From the NCBI RefSeq assembly GCF_026151205.1, contig NC_087079.1, positions 1,266,028 to 1,330,027 of the forward strand: a DNA stretch of 64,000 nucleotides, in the 5' to 3' direction. The stretch comes from Bolinopsis microptera. Its lineage: Eukaryota; Ctenophora; Tentaculata; Lobata; Bolinopsidae. Each line of letters starts with the position of its first letter. Position 1 is the first letter of the stretch. This document shows positions 9,375 to 20,645 of this stretch, piece by piece. The translations under genes were made by a program, and so were the position numbers. Below the pieces are notes generated by a model. The model searched no databases, was not told the DNA's origin, and was given only the letters and a program-made list of their open reading frames with translations.

Positions 9375-11784
9375 CTGTTTTACTCTTCCAGGCGTCCCAC
9401 TGCGACATTCCTTTAAAGTTTGGGTATCTCGGCCGAGCTGAAAGGTAATTCATATATAAATACGTTCAAATAATTATACGATATATCAATTTTTGCCTGA
9501 ACTAAGGGGAGTGGGGACCCTTTCATCTTGAATCAGTGAAAGAATAATCTAGGTAGTGCGCCATCGACAGTGAGCCGCGCGTGCCGACTGTAGGATGGTT
9601 TTTTAGCGCTAATTTCGGCCAGCACAATTTTCTTCAAACAAATAGATATTAAGTATCCTTCCCGACCTCCAATTGCAACAAAAATTGGTAAGCTTACTCA
9701 TAGACTTACAAGGAAAGTGTCCGAAAAATTTAAAGCATATCCAACCATCCGACATTATGTTACAGCTAAAAGCAGCGTATTTTGCCCCATTTTGATCACT
9801 ATATCAACTCCGATATCCACCAAATTTTTCGGACAGTTGTGAAAGCCCTATTGGAAGGTCGTCGCCAATTTCCAGAATGATCTCATTTAAGGAACTGAAG
9901 ATAAATCCGAATAATACGACAAAAATGGTCAAATTTGGACGAATTTGGTCAAATTACGCAACTTTTACAGCTACTTTTGCTCCAAAAGCCGCGCACCATC
10001 AAATATGGCACCTAGGCGAAACTCACTGATCTTTCCAAAAAGGTATAACAAATTTGGTATAATTGTGAAAATTCTCACAGTCTCTAGAAAACAGTGGTAC
10101 AAAAATTTTTAAAATCTGAGCAAGTTTATTTTTATCGTGCACCCCCTAAATAATCACGCTCCCTAAAAAATATCCTGACATGAACCTAACACTAACAGAT
10201 CGTACTCGTAGTTAAACCTGTATTTATATAAACCTGTATCTATCTAAACCTGTATTTATATAAACCTGTATTTATATAAACCTGTATTTATATAAACCTG
10301 TATCTATCTAAACCTGTATTTATATAAACCTGTATTTATATAAACCTGTATTTATATAAACCTGTATTTATATAAACCTGTATTTATATAAACCTGTATT
10401 TATATAAACCTGTATTTATATAAACCTGTATTTATATAAACCTGTATTTATATAAACCTGTATTTATATAAACCTGTATTTATATAAACCTGTATTTATA
10501 TAAACCTGTATTTATATAAACCTGTATTTATATAAACCTGTATTTATATAAACCTGTATTTATATAAACCTGTATTTATATAAACCTGTATTTATATAAA
10601 CCTGTATTTATATAAACCTGTATTTATATAAACCTGTATTTATATAAACCTGTATTTATATAAACCTGTATTTATATAAACCTGTATTTATATAAACCTG
10701 TATTTATATAAACCTGTATTTATATAAACCTGTATTTATATAAACCTGTATTTATATAAACCTGTATTTATATAAACCTGTATTTATATAAACCTGTATT
10801 TATATAAACCTGTATTTATATAAACCTGTATTTATATAAACCTGTATTTATATAAACCTGTATTTATATAAACCTGTATTTATATAAACCTGTATTTATA
10901 TAAACCTGTATTTATATAAACCTGTATTTATATAAACCTGTATTTATATAAACCTGTATTTATATAAACCTGTATTTATATAAACCTGTATTTATATAAA
11001 CCTGTATTTATATAAACCTGTATTTATATAAACCTGTATTTATATAAACCTGTATTTATATAAACCTGTATTTATATAAACCTGTATTTATATAAACCTG
11101 TATTTATATAAACCTGTATTTATATAAACCTGTATTTATATAAACCTGTATTTATATAAACCTGTATTTATATAAACCTGTATTTATATAAACCTGTATT
11201 TATATAAACCTGTATTTATATAAACCTGTATTTATATAAACCTGTATTTATATAAACCTGTATTTATATAAACCTGTATTTATATAAACCTGTATTTATA
11301 TAAACCTGTATTTATATAAACCTGTATTTATATAAACCTGTATTTATATAAACCTGTATTTATATAAACCTGTATTTATATAAACCTGTATTTATATAAA
11401 CCTGTATTTATATAAACCTGTATTTATATAAACCTGTATTTATATAAACCTGTATTTATATAAACCTGTATTTATATAAACCTGTATTTATATAAACCTG
11501 TATTTATATAAACCTGTATTTATATAAACCTGTATTTATATAAACCTGTATTTATATAAACCTGTATTTATATAAACCTGTATTTATATAAACCTGTATT
11601 TATATAAACCTGTATTTATATAAACCTGTATTTATATAAACCTGTATTTATATAAACCTGTATTGCAGTCGCCTACTTTGGACTGCTTGAAGAGAGCGTA
11701 CAGTTCTAGTAGGTCCCTCATACTTATCTTGGTTCGCACGGGTTCCCCCGCGTTCTCTATACTCTTACAAGCTGCTTCAAACTC
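9375..11784 (-). CDS. Acyl-CoA-binding-domain protein, two internal exons (partial gene)
   Basis: Exon (11784-11658) follows TTACCAG and encodes EFEAACKSIENAG and then LLELYALFKQSKVGDCNT, the second helix and the LYxLyKQ...GdCnT signature of acyl-CoA-binding (ACBP) domains. It ends in phase 1 at CAG/GTTTAT. The next exon (9437-9375) follows CTTTCAG in phase 1 and encodes ARPRYPNFKGMSQWDAWKSK, the conserved PxxxxFxGxxkWDAW block. Together they give the acyl-CoA pocket residues Tyr, Lys and Trp of a cytosolic acyl-CoA carrier. KQSKVGDCNT resembles ACBD6 more than minimal ACBP. The 5' exon(s), the last helix, and any ankyrin repeats were not found. If the last donor (GTTCCA) were unused, translation would stop 16 codons later. 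The intron between these exons is 2.2 kb and mostly a 16-bp tandem array. Confidence 0.85.
9438..10212. other. intronic sequence of the acyl-CoA-binding-domain gene
   Basis: Unique-looking intron DNA between the 16-bp array and the acceptor at 9438. No ORF, RNA gene or mobile element recognised. Confidence 0.6.
10213..11660. repeat. 16-bp minisatellite, about 90 near-identical copies, abutting a splice donor
   Basis: On the minus strand the unit is GTTTATATAAATACAG. Copies are identical over more than 1.2 kb; only two near the left end (about 10235 and 10299) carry TATCTATC variants. The array lies in an intron of the acyl-CoA-binding-domain gene. Its first unit overlaps the upstream exon's donor, since the exon ends ...AATACAG and the intron begins GTTTATATAAATACAG. 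Confidence 0.97.
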
Positions 11785-12325
11785 CTGGTAACGTGATATA
11801 GCTCGGTGTTATTGTTTGAATGACACATTAAAACAGCAGTGATGGAGAGTCGGTGTCAGATGACAGCAATCTGATAGGAGAATCGCTATCTGTTTTAAGA
11901 AACAATACAAGAAGTCTTGTAGGATATGAGTATAATCTTTAATCTGGGGGCCTGACCTTGACTAGAGCTGCGGTGTCTGTCATTATTAAAGCTGAACTGT
12001 ACTGGCGGGTATCTCCACTTCAAATTGAATGTAATCAGAGACGCAACGGAACAAACACAGTAACGGTCAGTAAACTCAAAGTTTGGCTTGTGGAGAAAAG
12101 CCACCGCTATTGTTCTACTAGTACGAAGACTCGACCAATCAAGCATTTACAGGGTGTAGGAGCGATACAATAGCGGACACAATGCTATACAGATACCACG
12201 GGGGTAAAGTCACAATCAGAGCACGTGCACTGCCTCCGCTACAATAACCGTATTAGTTATTACTTTGGCTTGATCGTGCTGTATAGACCGCAGTGCGGTG
12301 TGTGGAGTAATGGTGTGATTTATAT
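11785..12325. other. region between the acyl-CoA-binding exon and ISCU
   Basis: Should contain the 5' exon(s) of the acyl-CoA-binding-domain gene. An acidic Ser-rich minus-strand stretch (about 11890-11840, DSDSPIRLLSSDTDSPSLL) resembles the acidic N terminus of ACBD6, but no phase-compatible donor could be fixed. Overlapping ORFs near 11895-12173 match nothing I know. Confidence 0.35.

Positions 12326-12330
<5 letters not shown>

Positions 12331-12394
<64 letters not shown>
12331..12394. repeat. (CT)n microsatellite
   Basis: About 32 CT dinucleotides without interruption. Confidence 0.98.
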
Positions 12395-12397
<3 letters not shown>

Positions 12398-12890
12398 ACA
12401 GTGCTGCAGTTACTGTTATAACAGGGTCCATGACTGCCCGAGGGTAGGTCTGGATACAGAAGAGGACTTACACTTACAGGATGCAAATAAGTTTTAACGA
12501 AGAGAAATTATATAAGGTGAAAGCAGGTCTGTACTTTACTCCTTTAAACAAATTCGTAAACAAAGAATTTTGTTGGAATCTTTGATTGTTACACAGTCTT
12601 AACGTCTTGTTCACAAAACAATCCAAAGAGAAATGAAATGCGTGTAATATTTGCTAAAACTTGTTAAAATGTTGAACAATTTTATGGCAATAATCTTTTG
12701 TTTAGTAAGGAACACTGTCACCCATGTAATAAATTAACCGTAGCATCGCATTTTGTGAATTCAAATACAATAGATAAACAAACATGCAATGGCTATGGTA
12801 TCAAATTATCACATAAAGTCAAAAGTTTTAAGATGGTCTAATTAATTCTTTGACGATCAGTGCAAATGTGGAGGGTCGGCTCTCAATATC

Positions 12891-14705
12891 TCATTCTTTG
12901 GTATTCTTAGTCCTGTAGTCTGCGATAGCTGCTTTGATTGCGTCCTCTGCTAGCACTGAAACATGGGGACACGTTAGAAATTTGTTGATGACGGAATTTG
13001 AATTCTTAACAGTTTTTGAAGACATAGAGATTTAATTAATTTATTAATTAGGACTAACGAGAATATAGTGGCCATCAATATGGGGGGCTCATCGCCCCCC
13101 CCCCCCCCCCCTCATTTTAAGCATAGTTATTGTGTAGAAAATACACTTGCGAGCAGCTGTGTCCAAGCCCAAACAAGTAATGAATCTTAAAATACTGTAT
13201 CAATTCTGTGTATTTAATCGGATTTTACTGGAAATGAGCTAAGCGACCGCGCAGCAGAATGCGCGTTCGTTAAGTTGCCTTCTACGTTAGACTATCCAGC
13301 TTATATTGATTTGTAGACCGCGCGTGCCGCTGGAATTTTAAGTTTGGTCGTCGGCCAAGCATGGTTCCCATGATCTTATACTTCATAAACATGTACAGCA
13401 CGTACACTTTAACCATCATAATATGAAGTCAAATCGAGGGTCCCGGCTTAAAAGGTTTTGGTGTATGTCCCCTTAAACGCGATTGCGACAAACATTGCTA
13501 TGGTAACTGCGAAAACATTTTGTTCCGTAGTAAGATGTTTTATGGATTTTTCCACAAAGAATCACAAATAACCGGATAGAACTTACTAGAACAATGTAGC
13601 TTAACAGGGGGCAAGCACAGTTCCTTGGCAATGTCTGTGTTTTTAATCTTGGAAGCGTCGTCCACCTAGTAAAAACATGATGTTATCTCAAGTCTCCAAA
13701 CAAGTCATCAGAAGATGAAGTTTGTAAAGTGTAAACAGAATATGCCAATAAATATTCGACTACCAAGACAATCAATCTAACTTAAAACTACGTACATGTT
13801 TTCCTTTGACCCATTCTGTAGCCAGTGAGCTTGAAGCGATGGCAGAACCACATCCAAAGGTTTTAAACTTCGCGTCAATTATCCTTCCATCATCATCTAC
13901 TTTCAGCTGAGAAAACAAAAATCGTAGGAACCAAAACTTTCCAGATGCCGAAAGAATATAAACATAAACGTTCATTTCTAATGATATTAAAGAATTCTAT
14001 AACAAGAGCACTTATGCACCAATTAAGTTAATTTCAGATCTAGGGATTTGCTCTGCTCTGTAACATTACCTGGAGCTTCATGACGTCACCGCAGGCGGGG
14101 GCTCCAACTAAACCAGTCCCCACACCACCCTCACTCTTCTTGAAGGATCCCACATTCCTGGGGATAACATTCATTACATTTCAAAGAAACGCAATAAAAG
14201 TATGATTCTATCTTTGATTTAAAGACTTAATATCTTTTGTGGTATGCTTTAATGTCGAAGTTGGTAATAAATGTTAGAATCTGTACTTGATATCATTAGC
14301 CTAATATTAGATAAGAAATTTCATAACACCTACCAACTTCAAATAGGTTTACTACATGTTTAAATACTTCTACAGACTTATGAAGTTGATGATGGCACAA
14401 ACGATTTCATATAATCTGATGTATGTAGAATTTAGAAATTAACCAAATTGAAGATAATATTACACAGAAATTCTATTCCTGACCTTATCCCAACCCCATA
14501 CGTTCGCGTTGGGTGAATAAAATGTGGATAAATTAGAACCAAATACTGCAAATACAGAGCCCTATAATACATGTATGTATACCTGGGATTCTAATAATAC
14601 ATACCTGGGATTCTCGTAGTGATCAATAACATTGGCGTGATAGCTTACAGTCTGCTGAACCAGCTGACAAGTTGGCCGGAGCACGGTCTGTGTAAGTCTT
14701 AACAT
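12891..14705 (-). CDS. ISCU, mitochondrial iron-sulfur cluster assembly scaffold
   Basis: Complete, five exons: 14705-14605, 14157-14070, 13906-13796, 13665-13587, 12955-12891. All intron phases agree and the total is 147 residues. ISCU holds the nascent [2Fe-2S] cluster delivered by the NFS1-ISD11-ACP-frataxin complex in the mitochondrial matrix and passes it on through HSPA9/HSC20. Visible: an N-terminal Arg/Thr/Gln-rich presequence; [18 protein letters not shown]; the three cluster-ligand cysteines in [25 protein letters not shown] and KLHCS; and the chaperone-binding LPPVK motif. It ends [12 protein letters not shown], stop. Length and order are those of animal ISCU without insertions. 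The exon 1 donor region is duplicated 22 bp into the intron. Confidence 0.97.
13093..13112. repeat. poly-C run in ISCU intron 4
   Basis: About 18 C in a row flanked by GGGGGGCTCATCG. One of many long G/C homopolymers in the window. Confidence 0.95.
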
Positions 14706-15329
14706 CCTAACTACAAATATAGAACAGTGAGACAGGATTAGAAACTAAGTTCCGAGAGTCACTGGAAATCATTTAAAACTAATTCAATCTACAAAAGTAA
14801 GGAAAGTGGCATTTCTGAGCTGGTAGCGGCAAAATGGCATTGCAGTTGCGCCGATAATGGCGTCATATTAGCAAAATATTGAAGTTGCACGTTAGCTCGA
14901 AATGTCAATAATGAGACATGATCAGAAAGAGTCTGTGTTAGTATTAACATCCTAGTTCTTACTTCCAAAAACTACATAATAACAAAGAGACTGGATTAGA
15001 AATTGAGTTTCTAAGAAACTCTCTGTAGAAAAGTAGAAAGGAAAAGAAATGCAGGATCAAAAATTCAATCACGCACATAAAATTAGCTCACTTTATAACT
15101 CCTCAATAATCGATTATTTTTATGTACATAACATTTTCATGATAAGTTTATAACCGCTGCGGTTTGGAAAGCAATAAATACATAAATAACCACACTGAAG
15201 TTGAACAATTAAAAAAATATCAAAAAATCAAAACTTTCTAACAAAAGGGCCAGCAATAATAAATATCGTATTAAAATTTAAACTCAATAATAAAAACTAC
15301 AAGATTTCTCAAAACAATCACTTGCACCC

Positions 15330-16999
15330 TCACATTTGTTCTTCCAGAACTTTGCCCGAATGTAAGATTATAGCACACTTAGGGAGCTCAGATTTGAGAT
15401 AATCCAGTAAATCAGGCAACTCAGATTCAAAAGGTATATCCAACATTCCTTTACAATCCGAAATATCGAGATGTTTGAGTGATTTAAGTTCTGCTAGCTG
15501 ACGGATACCGTGCTGTGTGATACTAGTCTTTGATAGGTTTAGTGCCTGGAGAGAATATCTAGTCAGTAGAAATTAAAGCAAAGATGAAAGTACAGCAATT
15601 AATGGATTATACGAGCTAGTGCGACTACTATTTAAAGTAATAATTAATAGTTAATAAAAAGTAACCTTTAATGAACCGCTGTCTGCTGAACCATGTAAAT
15701 GAGGCAGTGCACTGTCATCAACATACCGGCACTGGGCAAACGAGGCTGTCTGGATATAGGCCAGGTTCTTTATGTATCTAAAACCTGATAATACATCAAT
15801 TTAAACTAACTGTCATACAAACTTAACTGAAACTTGACTGTTATCTCATTATACTAACTAAGAATCAAATGTTAATAAACAAGAAGACTAATTCAACACA
15901 TATATCTATAATAAGTTCAAGAAGTACTGTGCAGTGACTGTGCAGTGTGTACTGTACGAAAGCTTATACAACTGAGACAGTATAACGTACATTGTACAAC
16001 TGTGTAATAATATAATTGTGCAGGTGTATCTAGGAAACTGGCATATTAACAAGACGTGATATCATAACAACCGGTTTTAATTAGTGACAAGTATTTAAGT
16101 AGACTGTAGTTAATAGTTAATAGTTAATAGTTAATAGTATTTATGTTTACAGTATGCAGTATGCACTGAAGGGGTATCCTAGGAAGTTTCTTGAACTTTT
16201 AACAGGTACCCCTCCTCATTTAACCCTCAGTCAAGTTTCCTATCATTCGGCTGAGTCGACCGAGGAGATCGCATAGGTTCAATGGATCCTTGAAGCTACT
16301 CCCTAGACTAGGTGACACTGGGTGCTAGTAATTAAGGTATGATAAGTATGTGTTTAAAGTAATTACCAGTAGAAGAAACCTCAGTGTTGTCAGCCTGAAT
16401 GTGAGTCAGTCTGAAGTCACTGGAGAAGTTATCTTGAGGAAAGTCCCAGAATGAAGATATCCACTTATTACTACCAGACATCTTCACTTTTCCCTTGTTC
16501 CTGCAAAAGTCCAGTAAATGTGTTTGGTTACTGGTTAGAGGTGGTTGAAGAATGTTTTACATTATATTTGGCAGAGTCAGCTTGTTTTTGTGGAATGCAG
16601 ATTCCCTCCTAATCATAGTGTACATTGTACACTATGTATACAATGTATACACATGTATATTGTATAACCATATTGTCATGAAAGTGATCAAATGATGTGT
16701 AAAACTAATGTACAACATACAGCAATATCCATTCTGCAGCAGGTTTATCAGCTCCCATGTATTTCATCCTCTGTTCATCTATCCTATTATTTTTCCATCT
16801 TCTTGCGTAACCTAACATATTACTGATAACAATATAATCGTTGTGATTTCTGAAATAAGAAGCAATTGAATCTGCCTTTCCTTGAAAATATCTATAAAAT
16901 CAAAGTAAGACGATCATGTTTGAAATTACCTATTATGTTCCTGCAGCCAGTTTTCTTGAAATCTGATCTCATGAGTTGTCGGGTGCAGAGAGTATTCAT
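15330..16999 (-). CDS. DMAC2/DMAC2L-like mitochondrial leucine-rich-repeat protein
   Basis: Complete, five exons: 16999-16930, 16880-16721, 16500-16367, 15784-15666, 15545-15330. Phases 1, 2, 1, 0 agree, giving 232 residues. The family comprises mitochondrial proteins with a short LRR domain: DMAC2 (distal membrane-arm assembly of complex I) and DMAC2L (ATP5S, ATP synthase coupling factor B). Visible: a basic N terminus free of acidic residues at first (MNTLCTRQLMRSDFKKTG); the family block MGADKPAAEWILLNKGKVKM; HIQADNTEVSSTGFRYIKNL; CRYVDDSALPHL; and an LRR-like ending ALNLSKTSITQHGIRQLAEL then LKHLDISDC. Length fits DMAC2L (about 215) and DMAC2 (about 257); the HIQADNT and RYVDD blocks look slightly more like DMAC2L. 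The least certain junction is the exon 2 acceptor (TTTTCAAG), chosen because it restores the phase. Confidence 0.88.
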
Positions 17000-17718
17000 T
17001 CTAATCTGAGCTGGGGAGATAACAGAGTTTAGATAAAATATAGATAATGAAACTGCTCAACAGTATTATTATTATAAATATGGTCACATTGTAGTTAAAG
17101 TTATGCTCAATGTATGGATTTAGTCCCGTTGGTGTAAGTAGCCATGGCAACGGATGCTAAAATGTTTAACTGCAAGGTGATTAGACAAGACTCATATCAA
17201 GTATGCATGGGGCCATGGGGTTTCTCCATTACTTTGGGATATGGAAATTTAAACAGTGCTGCACATACTAAGCTATACCCTATGGGTGGAAGATTATTAC
17301 TTAGGTGCTAAAGGGATGATATCTAGTTCCTCTCAATTCAAACGCTGCGATGAAAGACAAAATGTTCAAACAATCACTGAAAAACAATTCTTTTAAAATA
17401 ATATAACAAATTAGTAAACACATATTTAGTCTTAAAAATAAACGAAAATCTGAAGCAATCAAATAATCAAAAAAACAGTACTAGATAATATTATAATGCA
17501 CAATGTTCAACACTCACTAAAAAATATTTCTTTAACATAATGTAACAAACTAACAAACCCATATCAATTAGTCAATGTTCAAAAAATTACCAAAATACAA
17601 TTCTGTAACCTAATTTCAAATTCAAAAATTCATATTCCATAACCAAACCACAAAATAATAACTAATTTCAACTACACCGGGAATCATAAAAAATACTGCA
17701 TAATATGCTATTATAGAC

Positions 17719-17815
17719 ATGTAGTATAATAAGATAAATATGTGATTATAGACATAATATATGCTAAATATGTGATTATAGACATAACATATGCTAAATA
17801 TGTGATTATAGACAG
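17719..17815. repeat. 31-bp tandem repeat over the DXO-family stop codon
   Basis: Three to four copies of a unit containing AAATATGTGATTATAGACAT. The rightmost copy supplies the last two codons and the TAA of the gene ending at 17806. Confidence 0.85.
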
Positions 17816-19110
17816 TATCTCTCGGTAACTATTTTCTTTAACTCTGGGTGCTCATCTTTTTCCAGTCGGATATTTCCATCTCCTGAGTAAATCAAGGTGT
17901 ACATTGCTCCTTCATCTCCACTCATCTCCTCTTTTAGCCACACTTCTTCTTTATTTCGCACTGAATCTTTGTTTACCTTTTCTTTTAACCACGAAAGGAA
18001 TGTATCCAAAAATACAAGTACCTCAGGAGCAGACCAGTAATCTTTGCCTAGTTCTGCCAATTCGTTCATTGTGAATTTCCTAATCCCAATCAATTGTCCA
18101 TCTTCACAACGAAATCCACAATAGACAGCTTCAATGCCAACTAATGCACAATGTATCCATAAACTTAACGCCTTAGATCTAGAAAAGTTTTCTTTCGACT
18201 GGGGAAACATTGTTTTTGTCTCTACCATGTTTTCCTGACTATCTATTGGCCCATCTGGTTCTTGGCAACTTAATCTCGTAGCAGTTATAATTTTGTGGTC
18301 CCCAAGGGTTAATAGCTTGTTACTTTTTGCCCATTTAAGATTCTTATCCTCTCCGTTGTATTGAGGGTTCCCACCCCCCTCACTTCTTAACACATCCTCG
18401 AACTTTTTACCATACTTTGATAACTCCCAATGCATCTTTGTATCATCAGAGTAATCAAAGTCAGGTATAATATAACTAATTTCTTCTGAATTCTTTTCTC
18501 CTTGTACTGGAAGAATTTTCGGATTATCCAGAAATCTCCAGTAGTCATAATTTGGCGGTGCATCTAAACCATACTTCCAGTATCTTTGACTGTCATCAAC
18601 AATCTTCTCGATAAACATTTTTCCTTTGTAGCAAAAAACTGCATACTCCCACTCACCAGTACGGCCTAAAGTTGCAGTAGAAGCAATATCTCGTAAAGCA
18701 CAACTTACCATGAAAATGTCGACTTGTTTCAAGTCGAACTGTTCTCTCATTGCCCACGTGAGAACCTTTCCAATGGAGAAAATTTCAGGAATAAATTCTG
18801 GCATTTCTTTTGGAGGAAGTTCAACTTCAAAGTCAAACAAATGATCATTGGTTACATCAAGGATATACTTTTTGTGATTATCTACCCATCTCTCTAATTT
18901 CAAGCTTAATGGAAGTGATATACGAGGATATACAAAAGGAATCTGACACGATTTAGGCATGGGATGACCAGATGCTGATGACCATGTCTCTATCTCAACA
19001 GGATATTCGTAATTATGCCTCCCAACTTCCTCCACTGAGAATCCCTTTAAATTTCTCCACTGCTGATACTCCTCCCGCTTTTTGACAGGGAACACTTCAG
19101 TGGTTGCCAT
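17806..19110 (-). CDS. DXO/RAI1-family protein with altered catalytic motifs
   Basis: Single-exon frame of 434 codons; an in-frame TGA 15 nt upstream of the ATG fixes the start. The DXO/Rai1 family removes incomplete or non-canonical 5' caps and digests RNA 5'-3'. Family architecture is visible: YPVEIETWS near residue 36; an Arg (R140) in CALRDIASTATL, where the motif I Arg of WRGxxTK lies; GEWEYAVFCYKGKMFIE; GKKFE (E238) matching motif II GYKFE; VETKT (E297, K299) matching motif IV ELKT; and KALSLWIHCALVGIEAVYCGFR then EDGQLIGIRKF. The motif III GEVDC acidic pair appears replaced by TRLSC (about 278-282), and the motif V Gln by His320. So metal binding is probably impaired. A catalytically dead relative such as Drosophila Cutoff is a precedent. 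Lies downstream of the DMAC2L-like gene's upstream end on the same strand. Confidence 0.85.
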   Translation of the reverse strand: MATTEVFPVKKREEYQQWRNLKGFSVEEVGRHNYEYPVEIETWSSASGHPMPKSCQIPFVYPRISLPLSLKLERWVDNHKKYILDVTNDHLFDFEVELPPKEMPEFIPEIFSIGKVLTWAMREQFDLKQVDIFMVSCALRDIASTATLGRTGEWEYAVFCYKGKMFIEKIVDDSQRYWKYGLDAPPNYDYWRFLDNPKILPVQGEKNSEEISYIIPDFDYSDDTKMHWELSKYGKKFEDVLRSEGGGNPQYNGEDKNLKWAKSNKLLTLGDHKIITATRLSCQEPDGPIDSQENMVETKTMFPQSKENFSRSKALSLWIHCALVGIEAVYCGFRCEDGQLIGIRKFTMNELAELGKDYWSAPEVLVFLDTFLSWLKEKVNKDSVRNKEEVWLKEEMSGDEGAMYTLIYSGDGNIRLEKDEHPELKKIVTERYCL

Positions 19111-19585
19111 GACTACAATCAGTCAAACACATCTCCTGAATGAAGGAACATTTAATTATAAGATAGAACGCTTTTAAATACACTATACAGTTCTTCATAG
19201 TTCACCAATATATACTCCAAGAAGCTATCTATTTTCAAATTTATCAATTTCAATACTTGAATTTTTGGAATCCAATATAAAGCTTTTTAGATGCTGTTAT
19301 CAATTATGATTGCTGATAAAGTAAAGTAAGTACTATGGAAAGAAGTATTTTACTGGAGCAGTAATTTAAAAATTTTTTTGTCTTATTTGTCTTATTAATA
19401 AGTAATATAAGCGTAATAGGCAAAGTATTCGCACTGATAAACCACAATGGCTACTTAGATACAGACAACAAAATACCATGATGTTTTACGCTAAAATCAA
19501 AATGACGAATATTCTGCAAATTTGATACACTAATCAACCAAGTTGCTGACATAGCATACTGTTTAAATACACTCAACACCATTAT

Positions 19586-19670
19586 TAATCTAGCAGCTGG
19601 TAAGAATTCCGTGGGAACAACTTGCGCCGCAAGGTTTGTTCCCACGGAATTCTTACCAGCTGCTAGATTA
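19586..19670. repeat. near-perfect 85-bp palindrome
   Basis: Arms of 35 bp (19586-19620 and 19636-19670) are exact reverse complements; the 15-bp centre itself contains CTTGCG/CGCAAG. It lies 0.5 kb upstream of the DXO-family gene in otherwise AT-rich DNA. Confidence 0.97.
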
Positions 19671-20645
19671 TAAACGTCATTTAAGATCAATATACTAAGA
19701 TTGATATTTTATTGGTTCTTCTATCCAATTATTATTGCAAGTAAAACTTTTGTTAGCCGGTCCCGCCTCCTGGTCTTAATCCCGGTCCCTGCACTTTTTC
19801 CAGTCCCAGTCGAGCTTTGCATGAGTTTGTAGTTAATGAAACTATGGTGTGATAGCAGCAATAAATCATAAATACTAAAAATCAATCACAATAACATAAC
19901 ACATATAAATATCATTTTTAAATTCACGATCTACGTTGATGATAATAATAAAATAGATAATGGTAATATATCTATGTAATAAATTGATCATTATTGTTTC
20001 CTTTTCTCTTCTTTTAAACCTTGTTTCCTTCTCAAGCCTTTAAACTTAATAAAAAAAGCTTACACTTAGATGTTTCTAGGAATGAAATTTAAAAATATCG
20101 GCTTTGGTTGAAAAATAATTGAAGTATATAATTAACAAACGTCAAAACCATGCTCTGCCTATAAAACCCAACAAACAAAAAATGTACACTGAACATATTG
20201 ATTATTATAGATCGCGCACACGATTTAATCGTATTCATACTAGGTACATAAATTAATAATTGATCATGATTAATATTACGTAATTGAAATTAATCACAAT
20301 TTTGAAATTATATATTTTCTGTCATATTATATTAGGTTACATTGCATTGTATAATGTATAATATAATATATATCATAAAATTATTTGTTAATCAAAAACT
20401 AAAATACTTTGTGAAATTTAAAGATAAAACTGTAGCATAAACTTTTGTAACGTATGTAAATTCGCATAAAATAAAATTATAACTTACAGTAAAATAAATT
20501 ATTATGTTAAGATGAGATTGGTCAAAACATCATTGGCACAGGGTGAGCCAAAATAACAGAATCCACTAGAGATTAACATTAATTGATTATATAATACAGT
20601 CTGAAGTGTAAACTATCACGTGCCCACGTAACTATCACGTGACTA
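19671..20645. other. intergenic region between the DXO-family gene and the K+ channel
   Basis: Very AT-rich; no gene seen. On the minus strand it includes the 3' flank of the channel gene. Confidence 0.6.
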
